NCBI GenBank assembly: GCA_011799875.1
Contig: CM022300.1
Location: forward strand, 233,253,016-233,317,015
Reading direction: 5' to 3'
DNA length: 64,000 nt
DNA from: Thinopyrum elongatum
Lineage: Eukaryota; Streptophyta; Magnoliopsida; Poales; Poaceae
The translations under genes were made by a program, and so were the position numbers. A model generated the notes under the pieces. It searched no databases, had not been told where the DNA came from, and saw only the letters and a program-made list of their open reading frames with translations. Positions 14,401-28,195 of the stretch are shown piece by piece. Within the stretch, counting starts at the first letter, position 1; every line of letters starts with the position of its first letter.

Positions 14401-15395
14401 GTGGCAGTGTTGTCACGTGCTCATCTCGGCGTCCGTTGGTACTACCGCTACGACGTCTGCCTCTACTCGCGTTACCATAAGACAGGGTGGTCGTGGTCGC
14501 TACCGTGACGATGTCCGCCTTGACTCGCATTACCCTAAGACAGGGTGGCAGTGGTGTCATGTGCTCGTCTCGGCGTCCGTCATGGCTACTGCGACGACGT
14601 TCGCCTCGAGTCTTGTTACCCTAAGATAGCGTGGCATTATTGTCATGTGCTCGTCTCGGCATCCGTCGTCGCTACCACGATGACATCCGCCTCAACTCGC
14701 GTTTCCCTAACGCAGGGTGGCAGTGGTGTCACGTGCTCATCTCGGTGTCCGTCGTCGCTACCGCGATGACGTCCGGCTCAACTCACGTAACCCTAAGAAA
14801 GGGTGGCAGTGGTGTCACGTGCTTGTCTTGGCGTCCATCGTCGCTACCATAATGACGTCGGCCTCGACTCGCGATACCCTAAGACGGGGTGGAAGTGGTG
14901 TGACATGCTCGTCTCGGCGTCCGTTGTCGCTACCGCGACGACATCCCCCTCGACTCCCGTTACAGTAAGACAGCGTGGCAGTGGTGTCATGGGCTCGTCT
15001 CGGCATCCATCGTCGCTACCGCGATGACGTCCGCCTCGACTCGCGTTACCCTAAGACAGGGTGGAAGTGGTGTCACGTGCTCGTCTCGGCGTTAGTCATC
15101 GCTACCTTGACGACATCCGCCTCGACTCGCCTTACCCCAAGACAGCGTGGTAGTGGTGTCACGTGCTCGTCTTGGTGTCCATCGTGGCTACCGTGACGAT
15201 GTTTGCCTCTACTCGCATTACCCTAAGACATGGTGGCCGTGGTGTCACGTGCTCATCTCGGTGTCCATCGTCGCGACCGCGACGACGGTCGGCTCGACTC
15301 GCGTTACCCTAAGACAGGGTGGCAGTGGTGTCACGTGCTCATCTCGGCGTCCGTCGTCTCTACAGCGGCGACGTCCGCCTCGACTCGCGTTACAA
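8481..15395 (+). repeat. 8480-bp higher-order repeat, copy B (partial)
   Basis: Second copy of the unit at 1-8480, in the same monomer order. The offset drifts through indels: 8480 up to about 11 kb, then about 7985 (copy A holds an extra 409-bp duplication plus one more monomer), then about 8065, then 8246 by 14.3-15.2 kb. Correspondence with copy A is lost near 7150/15395, where copy B passes into a different higher-order family. The end is approximate. Confidence 0.75.
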
Positions 15396-18300
15396 TAAGA
15401 TAGCGTGGCGGTGTTGTCACGTGCTTGTCTCGGCGTCCGTCGTCGCTACTGTGACGACGTCTGCCTCGACTCGCGTCACCCTAAGACAGCGTGGCAGTGG
15501 TGTCACGTGCTCGTCTCGACGTCCGTCCTCGCTACAGCGACGACTTTCGCCTCGACTCGCATTACGCTAGGACAGGGTGGCAGTGGTATCACGTGCTCAT
15601 CTCGTCATCCGTCCTCGCTACGGCGACATCCGTCTCGACTCGCGTTACGCTAAGACAGGGTGGTAGTGGTGGCATGAGCTTGTCTTGGTGTCTGTCGTCG
15701 CTACGGCGACGATGTCCGCCTCGACTCGTGTTACTCTAAGACAGGGTGGCAGTGGTGCCACAAGCTCGTCTCGGCGTCCGTCGTCGCTACCACGACGACG
15801 TCCACCTTGAGTCGCGTTACCCTAAGAGAGGGTGGCAGTGGTGTGACGTGCTCATCTCTGTGTCCGTCATCTCTACAGCGGCGTCGTCTGCCTCGACTCG
15901 CGTTACCATAAGACAGGGTGGTAGTGTTGTCACGTGCTCGCCTCGGAGTCCGTCGTCGCTACCGCGATGACATCCGCCTCGACTGGGGTTATGCTAAGAC
16001 AGGGTGGCAGTGGTGTCACGTGCTCGTCTCAGCGTCCGTCGTCGCTACTACGACAACATCTGCCTCGACTCGCGTTACGCTAAGACAGGGTGGCAGTGGT
16101 GTTACGTACTCGTCTCGGCATCCGTCCTCGCTACGGTGATGACTTCCGCCTCGACTCGCGTTACGGTAAGACAGGGTCGCAGTGGTGTCACGTGCTCGAC
16201 TCGGCGTTCGTACTCGCTACGGCGATGATGTTCGCGTCGACTTGTGTTACGCTAAGACAAGGTGGCAGTGGTGTCACGTGCTCGTCTCGGCGTCCGTCAT
16301 CGCTACGGCGACGATGTCTGCCTCGACTCGCGTTACGCTAAGACAGGGTGGCACTGGTGTAACGTGCTCGTCTCGGCGTTCGTCGTTGGTACCACGATGA
16401 TGTCCGCCTCGACTCGCGTTACCCAAAGACAGTGTGGCACTGGTGTCACGTGCTCGTCTTGGCGTCCGTCGTCGCTTCCGCGACGACGTCTGCCTTGACT
16501 TGCGTTTCCCTAAGGCAGGGTGGCAGTGTTCCGTCGTCGCTACCGTGACGATGTCCGCCTTGAGTCACATTACCCTAAGACAGAGTGGCACTGGTGTCAC
16601 GTGCTCATCTCGGCGTCCGTCGTCGCTACCACGATGATATCCACCTCAACTCGCGTTAACCTAAGGCAGGGTGGCAGTGGTGTCACGTGCACGTCTCGGC
16701 GTCCATCGTTGCTAGCGCAAAGACGTACGCCTCGACTCGCATTACCCTAAGACAGTGTGACAGTGGTGTCACATGCTCGTCTCGACGTCCGTCGTTGCTA
16801 CCGCGACGACGTCCGCCTCGACTCGCGTTACCCTAAGACAGGGTGGCAGTGGTGTCACATGCTCGTCTTGGTGTCCGTTGTCGCTACTGCAATGACGTCC
16901 GCCTCGCAGTCGTGTTAACCTAAGACAGGGTGGCAGTGGTGGCACATGCTCGTATCATCGTCCGTCATCTCGGTGTTACACTAAGACAGGGTGGCATTGG
17001 TGTCACCTGCTCGTCTCGACGTCCGTCGTTGCTACCGCGACAACGTCCACCTCGACTCGCATTACCCTAAGACCGGGTGGCAGTGGTGTCACATGCTCGT
17101 CTTGGTGTCCGTTGTCGCTACTGCAATGACGTCCGCCTCGCAGTCGTGTTAACCTAAGACAGGGTGGCAGTGGTGGCACATGCTCGTATCGTCGTCCGTC
17201 ATCTCGGCATTACACTAAGACAGGGTGGCATTGGTGTCACGTGCTCGTCTCGGCGTCCGTCATTGCTACTGCGACAACGTCCACCTCGACTCGCATTACC
17301 CTAAGACAGTGTGGTAGTGGTGTCATGTGCTCGTCTCGGCGTCCGTCGTTGCTACCGGGGCGACGTCTGCGTCTACCCGCGTTACCCTAAGACAGGTTGG
17401 CCGTGGTGTCACATGCTCGTCTCGGCGTCCGTCATCGATACCGCGACGACGTCCGCCTCGACTCACGTTACCCTAAGACAGGGTGGCAGTGGTGTCACGT
17501 TCTTGTCTCGGCGTCCGTCGTTGCTACTGCGTTCAGGTCCGCGTCGACTCGCGTTACGCTAAGACAGGGTGGCAGTGGTGTCACGTGCTCATCTCGGCGT
17601 CCGTCGTCGCTACGACGACGATGTCCACCTCGAGTCCCGTGACCCTAAGACAGAGTGGCACTGGTGTCACGTGCTCGTCTCGGCGTCCGTCGTCGCTACC
17701 ACGACGACATCCGCATCAACTCTCGTTACCCTAAGGCAGGGTGGCAGTGGTGTCACGTGCTTGTCTCGGCGTCCGTCGTTGCTACCGCGACGACTTCCGC
17801 CTCGACTCGCGTAGCCGCAGGACTGGGTGGCTGTGGTGTCACGTGCTTGTCTCGGCGTCCATCATCGCTACCGCGACGACGTCCGCCTCGACTCGCGATA
17901 CCCAAAGACAGGGTGGCAATGGTGTCACATGCTCGTCTCGGTGTCTATCCTCGCTACGGCGACGACGACCGCGTTGACTCGCGTTACGCTAACACAGGGT
18001 GGCAGTGGTGTCACGTGCTCGTCTCGGTGTCCGTCATTGCTATGGCGATGATGTCCACCTCGAATCGCGTTACACTAAGACAGGGTGGCACTGGTGTCAC
18101 GTGCTCATCTCGGCGTCCGTCATTGCTACCACGACGACGTCCGCCTTGACTCGCGTTACCCTAAGACAGTGTGGCAGTGGTGTCACGTGCTCGTCTTGAC
18201 GTCCGTCGTTGCTACCGCGACGACATCCGCCTCTACTCGCATTACCGTAAGACAGGTTGGCCGTGGTGTCACATGCTCATCCCGGTGTCCGTCATCGCTA

Positions 18301-21300
18301 CCACGACGACGTCCGCCTCGACTCGCGTTACCCTACGACAGGGTGGCAGTGGTGTCACGTGCTTGTCTCGGTGTCCGTCGTCGCTACTTCGATGATGTTC
18401 GCCTCGACTCATGTTACCCTAAAACAGGGTGGCAGAGGTGTGAGATGCTCGTCTCATCATCCGTCATCGCTATGGCGATGACATCAGCCTCGACTGGCGT
18501 TACGCTAAGACAAGTTGGCAGTGGTGTCACGTGCTCATCTCGGCATCCGTCGTTGCTACCGCGAGGACGTCCGCCTCGACTCGCATTACCCTAAGACAGT
18601 GTGGCAGTGGTGTCATGTGCTCGTCTCGGCGTCCGTCGTTGCTACTGCGACAACGTACGCCTCTACTCGCGTTACCCTGAGACAGGTTGGCCGTGGTGTC
18701 ACATGCTCGTCTCGGCGTCCGTCATCGCTACCGCGACAACGTCCGCCTCGACTCGCGTTACCCTAAGACAGGGTGGCAGTGGTGTCACGTGCTCGTCTCG
18801 GCGTCCGTCCTCACTACGGCGACGACGTCCACGTCGACTCGCGTTACGCTAAGACAGGGTGGTAGTGGTGTCACATGCTCGTCTCGGTGTCCGTCGTCGC
18901 TACGGCGATGATGTCCGCCTCAACTCGCGTTACCCTAAGACAGGGTGGCACTGGTGTCACGTGTTCGTCTCGGCGTCTGTCGTCGCTACCGCGATGATGT
19001 CCGCCTCGAATCACGTTACCCTAAGACAGGGTGGCACTGGTGTCACGTGCTCATCTCGCGTTACCCTAAGATAGCGTGGCGGTGTTGTCACGTGCTCGTC
19101 TCGGCGTCCGTCGTCGCTACTGTGACGACGTCCGGCTCGACTCGCGTCACCCTAAGACAGCGTGGCAGTGGTGTCACGTGCTCGTCTCGGCGTCCGTCGT
19201 CGCTACCGCGATGACATCCGCCTCGACTCACATTACGCTAAGACAGGGTGGCAGTGGTGTCATGTTCTCGTCTTGGCGTCCGTCCTCGCTACAGCAACGA
19301 CTTTCGCCTCGACTCGCATTATGCTAAGACAGGGTGGCAGTGGTATCACGTGCTCATTTCGTAATCCGTCCTCGCTACGGCGACGTCCATCTCGACTCGC
19401 GTTACGCTAAGACAGGGTGGCAGTGGTGCCGCAAGCTCGTCTCGGCGTCCGTCGTCGCTACCGCGACGACGTCCGCCTTGAGTCGCGTTACCCTAAGACA
19501 GGGTGGCAGTGGTGTCACGTGCTCATCTCTGCGTCTGTCGTCTCTACAGTGGCGTCGTCTGCCTCGACTCACATTACCCTAAGACAGGGTGGTAGTGGTG
19601 TCACGTGCTCGCCTCGGAGTCTGTCGTCGCTACCGCGATGACATCTGCCTCGACAGGGGTTATGCTAAGACAGGGTGGCAGTGGTGTCACGTGCTCGTCT
19701 CAGCGTCCGTCGTTGCTACTGCGACGACATCTGCCTCGACTCGCGTTACGCTAACACAGGGTGGCAGTGGTGTTACGTACTCGTCTCGGCATCCGTCCTC
19801 GCTACCGCGACGACTTCCGCCTCGACTCACGTTACGGTAAGACAGGGTCGCAGTGGTGTCACATGCTCGACTCGGCGTCCGTACTCGCTACGGCGATGAC
19901 GTTCGCGTCGACTCGTGTTACGCTAAGACAAGGTGGCAGTGGTGTCACGTGCTTGTCTCGGCGTCCGTTATCGCTACGGCGACGATGTCTGCCTCGACTC
20001 GCGTTACACTAAGACAGGGTGGCACTGGTGTCACGTGCTCGTCTCGGCGTCCGTCGTTGGTACCACGACGATGTCCGCCTCGACTCGCGTTACCCTAAGA
20101 CAGGGTGGCACTGGTGTCATGTGCTCGTCTTAGCGTCCGTCGTCGCTACCGCGACGACGTCCGCCTTGACTTGTGTTTCCCTAAGACAGGGTGGCAGTGT
20201 TCCGTCGTCGCTACCGCGACGATGTCCGCCTCGAGTCGCGTTACCCTAAGACAGAGTGGCACTGGTGTCACGTGCTCATCTCGGCGTCCATCGTCGCTAC
20301 CACGATGACATCCACCCCAACTCGCGTTAACCTAAGGCAGGGTGGCAGTGGTGTCACATGCACGTCTCGGCGTCCATCGTTGCTACCGCGGCGATGTCCG
20401 CCTCGACTCGCATTTTCCTAAGACTGTGTGGCAGTGGTGTCACGTGCTCGTCTCGACGTCCGTCGTTGCTACCGCGACGATGTCCGCCTCTACTCGCGTT
20501 ACCCTAAGAGAGGTTGGCCGTGGTGTCACATGCCCATCGCGGCGTCCGTCATCGCTACCGCGACGACGTCCGCCTCGACTCGCGTTACCCTAAGACAGCG
20601 TGGCAGTGGTGTCACGTGCTCGTCTTGCTGTCCATCGTCCCTACTGCGATGACGTCCGCCTCGCACTCGTGTTACCCTAAGACAGGGTGGCAGTGGTGGC
20701 ACATGCTCGTATCGTCGTCCGTCATCGCTACGGCGACGACGTCAGCCTCGACCGGCGTTACACTAAGACAGGGTGGCAGTGGTGTCACGTGCTCGTCTCG
20801 GCGTCCGTCATTGCTACCGCGACGACGTCCGCCTCGACTCGCATTACCCTAAGACAGTGTGGCAGTGGTGTCATCTGCTCGTCTCGGCGTCCGTCGTTGC
20901 TACCGCGGCGACGTCCGCGTCTACCCGCGTTACCCTAAGACAGGTTGGCCGTTGTGTCACATGCTCGTCTCGGCGTCCGTCATCGCTACCGCGACGATTT
21001 CCGCCTCGACTCATGTTACCCTAAGACAGGGTGGCAGTGGTGTCACGTGCTCATCTCGGCGTCCGTCGTTGCTACTGCGATGAGGTCTGCGTCGACTCGC
21101 GTTACGCTAAGACAGGGTGGTAGTGGTGTCACTTGCTCATCTCGGCGTCCGTCGTCGCTACGGCGACGATGTCCGCCTCGAGTCACGTTACCCTAAGACA
21201 GAGTGGCACTGGTGTCACGTGCTCGTCTCGGCGTCCGTCGTCGCTACCACGACGACATCCGCCTCAACTCTCGTTACCCTAAGGCAGGGTGGCAGTGGTG

Positions 21301-24300
21301 TCACGTGCTCGTCTCGGCGTCCGTCGTCGCTACCGCGATGACTTCTGCCTCGACTCGCGTAGCCGTAAGACAGGGTGGTTGTGGTGTCACGTGCTTGTCT
21401 CGGCGTCCATCATCGCTACCGCGACGACGTCCGCCTCAACTCGCGATACCCTAAGACAGGGTGGCACTGGTGTCACGTGCTCGTCTCGGTGTCTATCCTC
21501 GATACGGCGACGGCGACCGTGTTTTCTCGCGTTACGCTAAGACATGGTGGCAGTGGTGTCACGTGCTCGTCTCGGTGTCCGTCATCGCTACGGCGATGAT
21601 GTCCGCCCCGAATCGCGTTACGCTAAGACAGGGTGGCACTGGTGTCACGTGCTCATCTCGGCGTCCGTCGTTGCTACCACGACGATGTCCGCCTTGACTC
21701 GCGTTACCCTAAGATAGTGTGGCAGTGGTGTCACGTGCTCGTCTCGACGTCCGTTGTTGCTACCGCGACGACGTCCGCCTCTACTCGCGTTACCGTAAGA
21801 CAGGTTGGCCGTGGTGTCACATGCTCATCTCGGCGTCCGTCATCGCTACCGCGACGACGTCCGCCTTGACTCGCGTTACCCTAAGACAGGGTGGCAGTGG
21901 TGTCACGTGCTTGTCTCGGCGTCTGTCGTCGCTACTGCGATGATGTTCGCCTCGACTCGTGTAACCCTAAAACAGGGTGGCAGAGGTGTCAGATGCTCAT
22001 CTCATCATCCATCATCGCTACGGCGATGACATCAGCCTCGACTAGCATTACGCTAAGACAGGGTGGCAGTTGTGTCATGTGCTCGTCTCGGCATCCGTCG
22101 TTGCTACCGCAACGACGTCCGCCTCGACTCGCATTACCCTAAGACAGTGTGGCAGTGGTGTCATGTGCTCGTCTCTGCGTCCGTCGTTGCTACTGCGACA
22201 ACGTCCGCCTCTACTCGCGTTACCCTGAGACAAGTTGGCCGTGGTGTCACATGCTCGTCTCGGCGTTCGTCATCGCTACCGCGACAACGTCCGCCTCGAC
22301 TCGCGTTACCCTTACACAGGGTGGCAGTGGTGTCACGTGCTCGTCTCGGCGTCTGTCCTCACTACGGCGATGAAGTCCGCATCGACTCGCGTTACGCTAA
22401 GACAGGGTGGCAGTGTTCCGTCGTCGCTACCGCGACGATGTTCCCCTCGAGTCGCGTTACCCTAAAACAGAGTGGCACTAGTCTCAGGTGCTCGTCTCGG
22501 CGTCCGTCGTCGCTACCACGACCTCGACGACGTTCGCCTCGCCTCGCGTTACCCTAAGACAAGTTGGAACTTGTGTCACGTGCTCGTCTCGGCGTCCGTC
22601 GTTGCTACCACGACGATGTCCGCCTTGACTCGCGTTACTGTAAGACAGTGTGGCAGTGGTGTCACGTGCTCGTCTCGACGTCCGTCGTTGCTACCGCGAC
22701 GACGTCCGCCTCTACTCGCGTTACCGTAAGACAGGTTGGCCGTGGTGTCACATGCTCATCTCGGTGTCCGTCATCGCTACCACGACGACGTCCGCCTCGA
22801 CTCGCGTTACCCTACGACAGGGTGGCAGTGGTGTCACGTGCTTGTCTCGGTGTCTGTCGTCGCTACTTCGATGATGTTCGCCTCGACTCATGTTACCCTA
22901 AAACAGGGTGGCAGAGGTGTGAGATGCTCGTCTCATCATCCGTCATCGCTATGGCGATGACATCAGCCTCGACTGGCGTTACGCTAAGACAGGTTGGCAG
23001 TGGTGTCACGTGCTCGTCTCGGCATCCGTCGCTGCTACCGCGATGACGTCCGCCTCGACTCGCATTACCCTAAGACAGTGTGGCAGTGGTGTCATGTGCT
23101 CGTCTCGGCGTCCGTCGTTGCTACTGCGACAACGTACGCCTCCACTCGCGTTACCTTGAGACAGGTTGGCCGTGGTGTCACATGCTCGTCTCGGCGTCCG
23201 TCATCGCCACCGCGACAACGTCCGCCTCGACTCGCGTTACCCTAAGACAGGGTGGCAGTGCTGTCACGTGCTCGTCTCGGCGTCCGTCCTCACTACGGCG
23301 ACGACGTCCACGTCGACTCGCGTTACGCTAAGACAGGGTGGTAGTGGTGTCACATGCTTGTCTCGGTGTCCGTCGTCGCTACGGCGATGATGTCCGCCTC
23401 AACTCACGTTACCCTAAGACAGGGTGGCACTGGTGTCACGTGTTCGTCTCGGCGTCCGTCGTCGCTACCGCGATGACGTCCGCCTCGAATCACGTTACCC
23501 TAAGACAGGGTGGCACTGGTGTCACGTGCTCATCTCGCGTTACCCTAAGATAGCGTGGCGGTGTTGTCACGTGCTCGTCTCGGCGTCCGTCGTCGCTACT
23601 GTGACGACGTCCGGCTCGACTCGCGTCACCCTAAGACAGCGTGGCAGTGGTGTCACGTGCTCGTCTCGGCGTCCGTCGTCGCTACCGCGATGACATCCGC
23701 CTCGACTCACGTTACGCTAAGACAGGGTGGCAGTGGTGTCACGTTCTCGTCTTGGCGTCCGTCCTCGCTACAGCGACGACTTTCGCCTCGACTCGCATTA
23801 TGCTAAGACAGGGTGGCAGTGGTATCACGTGCTCATTTCGTAATCCGTCCTCGCTACGGCGACGTCCGTCTCGACTCGCGTTACGCTAAGACAGGGTGGT
23901 AGTGGTGTCATGAGCATGTCTCGGTGTCCGTCGTCGCTACGGCGACGATGTCCGCCTCGACTCGCGTTACGCTAAGACAGGGTGGCAGTGGTGCCGCAAG
24001 CTCGTATCGGCGTCCGTCGTCGCTACCGCGACGACGTCCGCCTTGAGTCGCGTTACCCTAAGACAGGGTGGCAGTGGTGTCACGTGCTCATCTCTGCGTC
24101 CGTCGTCTCTACAGTGGCGTCGTCTGCCTCGACTCACGTTACCCTAAGACAGGGTGGTAGTGGTGTCACGTGCTCGCCTCGGAGTCTGTCGTCGCTACCG
24201 CGATGACATCTGCCTCGACAGGGGTTATGCTAAGACAGGGTGGCAGTGGTGTCACGTGCTCATCTCAGCGTTCGTCGTTGCTACTGCGACGACATCTGCC

Positions 24301-26990
24301 TCGACTCGCGTTACGCTAACACAGGGTGGCAGTGGTGTTACGTACTCGTCTCGGCATCCGTCCTCGCTACCGCGACGACTTCCGCCTCGACTCACGTTAC
24401 GGTAAGACAGGGTCGCAGTGGTGTCAGATGCTCGACTCGGCGTCCGTACTCGCTACGGCGATGACGTTCGTGTCGACTCGTGCTACGCTAAGACAAGGTG
24501 GCATTGGTGTCACGTGCTTGTCTCGGCATCCGTTATCGCTACGGCAACGATGTCTGCCTCGACTCGCGTTACACTAAGACAGGGTGGCACTGGTGTCACG
24601 TGCTCGTCTCGGCGTCCGTCGTTGGTACCGCGACGATGTCCGCCTCGACTCGCGTTACCCTAAGACAGGGTGGCACTGGTGTCATGTGCTCGTCTTAGCG
24701 TCCGTCGTCGCTACCGCGACGACGTCCGCCTTGACTTGTGTTTCCCTAAGACAGGGTGGCAGTGTTCCGTCGTCGCTACCGCGAGGATGTCCGCCTCGAG
24801 TCGCGTTACCCTAAGACAGAGTGGCACTGGTGTCACGTGTTCATCTCGGCGTCCATCGTCGCTACCACGATGACATCCACCTCAACTCGCGTTAACCTAA
24901 GGCAGGGTGGCAGTGGTGTCACGTGCACCTCCCGGCGTCCATCGTTGCTACCGCGGCGATGTCCGCCTCGACTCGCATTTTCCTAAGACTGTGTGGCAGT
25001 GGTGTCACGTGCTCGTCTCGACGTCCGTCGTTGCTACCGCGACGATGTCCGCCACTACTCGCGTTACCCTAAGAGAGGTTGGCCGTGGTGTCACATGCCC
25101 ATCGCGGCGTCCGTCATCGCTACCGCGATGACGTCCGCCTCGACTCGCGTTACCCTAAGACAGCGTGGCAGTGGTGTCACGTGCTCGTCTTGGTGTCCAT
25201 CGTCGCTACTGCGATGACGTCCGCCTCGCACTCGTGTTACCCTAAGACAGGGTGGCAGTGGTGGCACATGCTCGTATCGTCGTCCGTCATCGCTACGGCG
25301 ACGACGTCAGCCTCGACCGGCGTTACACTAAGACAGGGTGGCAGTGGTGTCACGTGCTCGTCTCGGCGTCCGTCATTGCTACCGCGACGACGTCCGCCTC
25401 GACTCGCATTACCCTAAGACAGTGTGGCAGTGGTGTCATCTGCTCGTCCCGGCGTCCGTCGTTGCTACCGCGGCGACGTCCGCGTCTACCCGCGTTAACC
25501 TAAGACAGGTTGGCCGTTGTGTCACATGCTCGTCTCGGCGTCCGTCATCGCTACCGCGATGATTTCCGCCTCGACTCATGTTACCCTAAGACAGGGTGGT
25601 AGTGGTGTCACGTGCTCATCTCGGCGTCCGTCGTTGCTACTGCGATGAGGTCCGCGTCGACTCGCGTTACGCTAAGACAGGGTGGTAGTGGTGTCACTTG
25701 CTCATCTCGGCGTCCGTCGTCGCTACGGCGACGATGTCCGCCTCGAGTCACGTTACCCTAAGACAGAGTGGCACCGGTGTCACGTGCTCGTCTCGGCGTC
25801 CGTCGTCGCTACCACGACGACATCCGCCTCAACTCTCGTTACCCTAAGGCAGGGTGGCAGTGGTGTCACGTGCTCGTCTCGGCGTCCGTCGTCGCTACCG
25901 CGATGACTTCTGCCTCGACTCACGTAGCCGTAAGACAGGGTGGCTGTGGTGTCACGTGCTTGTCTCGGCGTCCATCATCGCTACCGCGACGACGTCCGCC
26001 TCAACTCGCGATACCCTAAGACAGGGTGGCACTGGTGTCACGTGCTCGTCTCGGTGTCTATCCTCGATACGGCGACGGCGACCGTGTTGACTCGCGTTAC
26101 GCTAAGACAGGGTGGCAGTGGTGTCACGTGCTCGTCTCGGTGTCCGTCATCGCTACGGCGATGATGTCCACCCCGAATCGCGTTACGCTAAGACAGGGTG
26201 GCACTGGTGTCACGTGCTCATCTCGGCGTCCGTCGTTGCTCCCACGACGATGTCCGCCTTGACTCGCGTTACCCTAAGACAGTGTGGCAGTGGTGTCACG
26301 TGCTCGTCTCGACGTCCGTTGTTGCTACCGCGACGACGTCCGCCTCTACTCGCGTTACCGTAAGACAGGTTGGCCGTGGTGTCACATGCTCATCTCGGCG
26401 TCCGTCATCGCTACCGCGACGACGTCCACCTTGACTCGCGTTACCCTAAGACTGGGTGGCAGTGGTGTCACGTGCTTGTCTCGGCGTCTGTCGTCGCTAC
26501 TGCGATGATGTTCGCCTCGACTCGTGTAACCCTAAAACAGGGTGGCAGAGGTGTCAGATGCTCGTCTCATCATCCATCATCGCTACGGCGATGACATCAG
26601 CCTCGACTGGCGTTACGCTAAGACAGGGTGGCAGTTGTGTCATGTGCTCGTCTCGGCATCCGTCGTTGCGACCGCAACGACGTCCGCCTCGACTCGCATT
26701 ACCCTAAGACAGTGTGGCAGTGGTGTCATGTGCTCGTCTCTGCGTCCGTCGTTGCTACTGCGACAACGTCCGCCTCTACTCGCGTTAGCCTGAGACAAGT
26801 TGGCCGTGGTGTCACATGCTCGTCTCGTCGTTCGTCATCGCTACCGCGACAACGTCCGCCTCGACTCGCGTTACCCTTACACAGGGTGGCAGTGGTGTCA
26901 CGTGCTCGTCTCGGCGTCCGTCCTCACTACGGCGACGACGTCCGCATCGACTCGCGTTACGCTAAGACAGGGTGGCAGTGGGGTCACATG
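15396..26990 (+). repeat. 4.5-kb higher-order repeat family, about three copies
   Basis: Variant monomers at 18171-19250 recur at 22650-23730 with offset 4479. Those at 19417-22300 recur at 23982-26870 with offset 4565, which is 4479 plus one monomer. A third, shortened copy lies at about 15405-18900 (15746 corresponds to 19417, offset 3671; 17397 to 20945, offset 3548). Copies match closely in monomer order, including rare variants such as the short monomers near 16529, 20200 and 24769. Boundaries are approximate and made by eye. Confidence 0.8.
16861..17328 (+). repeat. 234-bp local duplication with shortened monomers
   Basis: Two adjacent units start at 16861 and 17095 (offset 234). Each carries the same unusual features: CTCGCAGTCGTG in place of the usual CTCGACTCGCG, GTGGTGGCAC in place of GTGGTGTCAC, and an abrupt ATCTCGG join that shortens the monomer. 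The period is therefore not 86 here. Confidence 0.8.
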
Positions 26991-28195
26991 CTCGTCTCGG
27001 TGTCCGTCGTCGCTACGGCGAAGATGTCCGCCTCAACTCGCGTTACCCTAAGACAGGGTGGTACCGGTGTCACGTGTTCGTCTCGGTGTCCGTCGTCGCT
27101 ACCGCGACGATGTCCGTCTCGAATCACTGGCAGTGTTCCGTCGTCGCTACCACGACGACATCCGCCTCAACTCGCGTTACGCTAAGGGAGGGTAACAGTG
27201 GTGTCACGTGCTCGTTTCGGCGTTCGTCGTCGCTGCCGGGATGATGTCCGCCTTGATTCGCATTACCGTAAGACAACATTTCAGTGTTGTCACGTGCTCG
27301 TCTCGGCGTCCGTCGTCGCTACCGCGACGACGTCCGCCTCGACTCGCGTTACCCTAAGACAGCATGGCAGTGGTGTCACGTGCTCGTCTCGGCGTCCGTC
27401 GTCGCTATCGCGACGACGTCCGCCTCGACTCGCGTTACCCTAAGACAGCATGGCAGTGGTGTCACATGCTCATCTCGGCGTCCGTCGTCGCTACCGAGAC
27501 GACATCCGCCTCGACTCGCGTTACGCTAAGACAGGGTCGCAGTGGTGTCACGTGCCCATCTCGGCATCCGTCCTCACTACCGCGACGACATCCACCTCGA
27601 CTCGCATTACGCTAAGACAAGGTAGCAGTGGTGTCACGTGCTCGTCTCGGCCTCCGTCGTCGCTACTGCGACGACATCCGCCTTGACTCGCGTTACGCTA
27701 AGACAGGTTGGCAGTGGTGTCACGTGCTCGTCTCGGCATCCGTCCTAACTACCGCGATGACATCCGCCTCGACTCGCATTACGCTAAGAGAAGGTGGCAG
27801 TGGTGTCATGTGATCGTCTTGGCGTCCGTCCTCGCTACCGCGACGACGTCTGCGTCGACTCGCGTTACGCTATGATAGGGTGGCAGTGGTGTCACGTGCT
27901 CATCTCGGCGTCCGTTGTTACTGCCGCGACGACGGCTGCCTCTACTCGCGTTACCCTAAGACAGGGTGGTCGTGGTCGCTACCGTGACTATGTCCGCCTT
28001 GACTCGCATTACCCTAAGACAGGGTGGCAGTGGTGTCGTGTGCTCATCTCGGAGTCCGTCATGGCTACTGCGACGACGTTCGCCTCGACTCGTGTTACCC
28101 TAAGACAGCATGGCAGTATTGTCACGTACTCGTCTCGGTATCCGTCGTCGCTACCACGACGACATCCGCCTCAACTCGCGTTTCCCTAACGCAGG

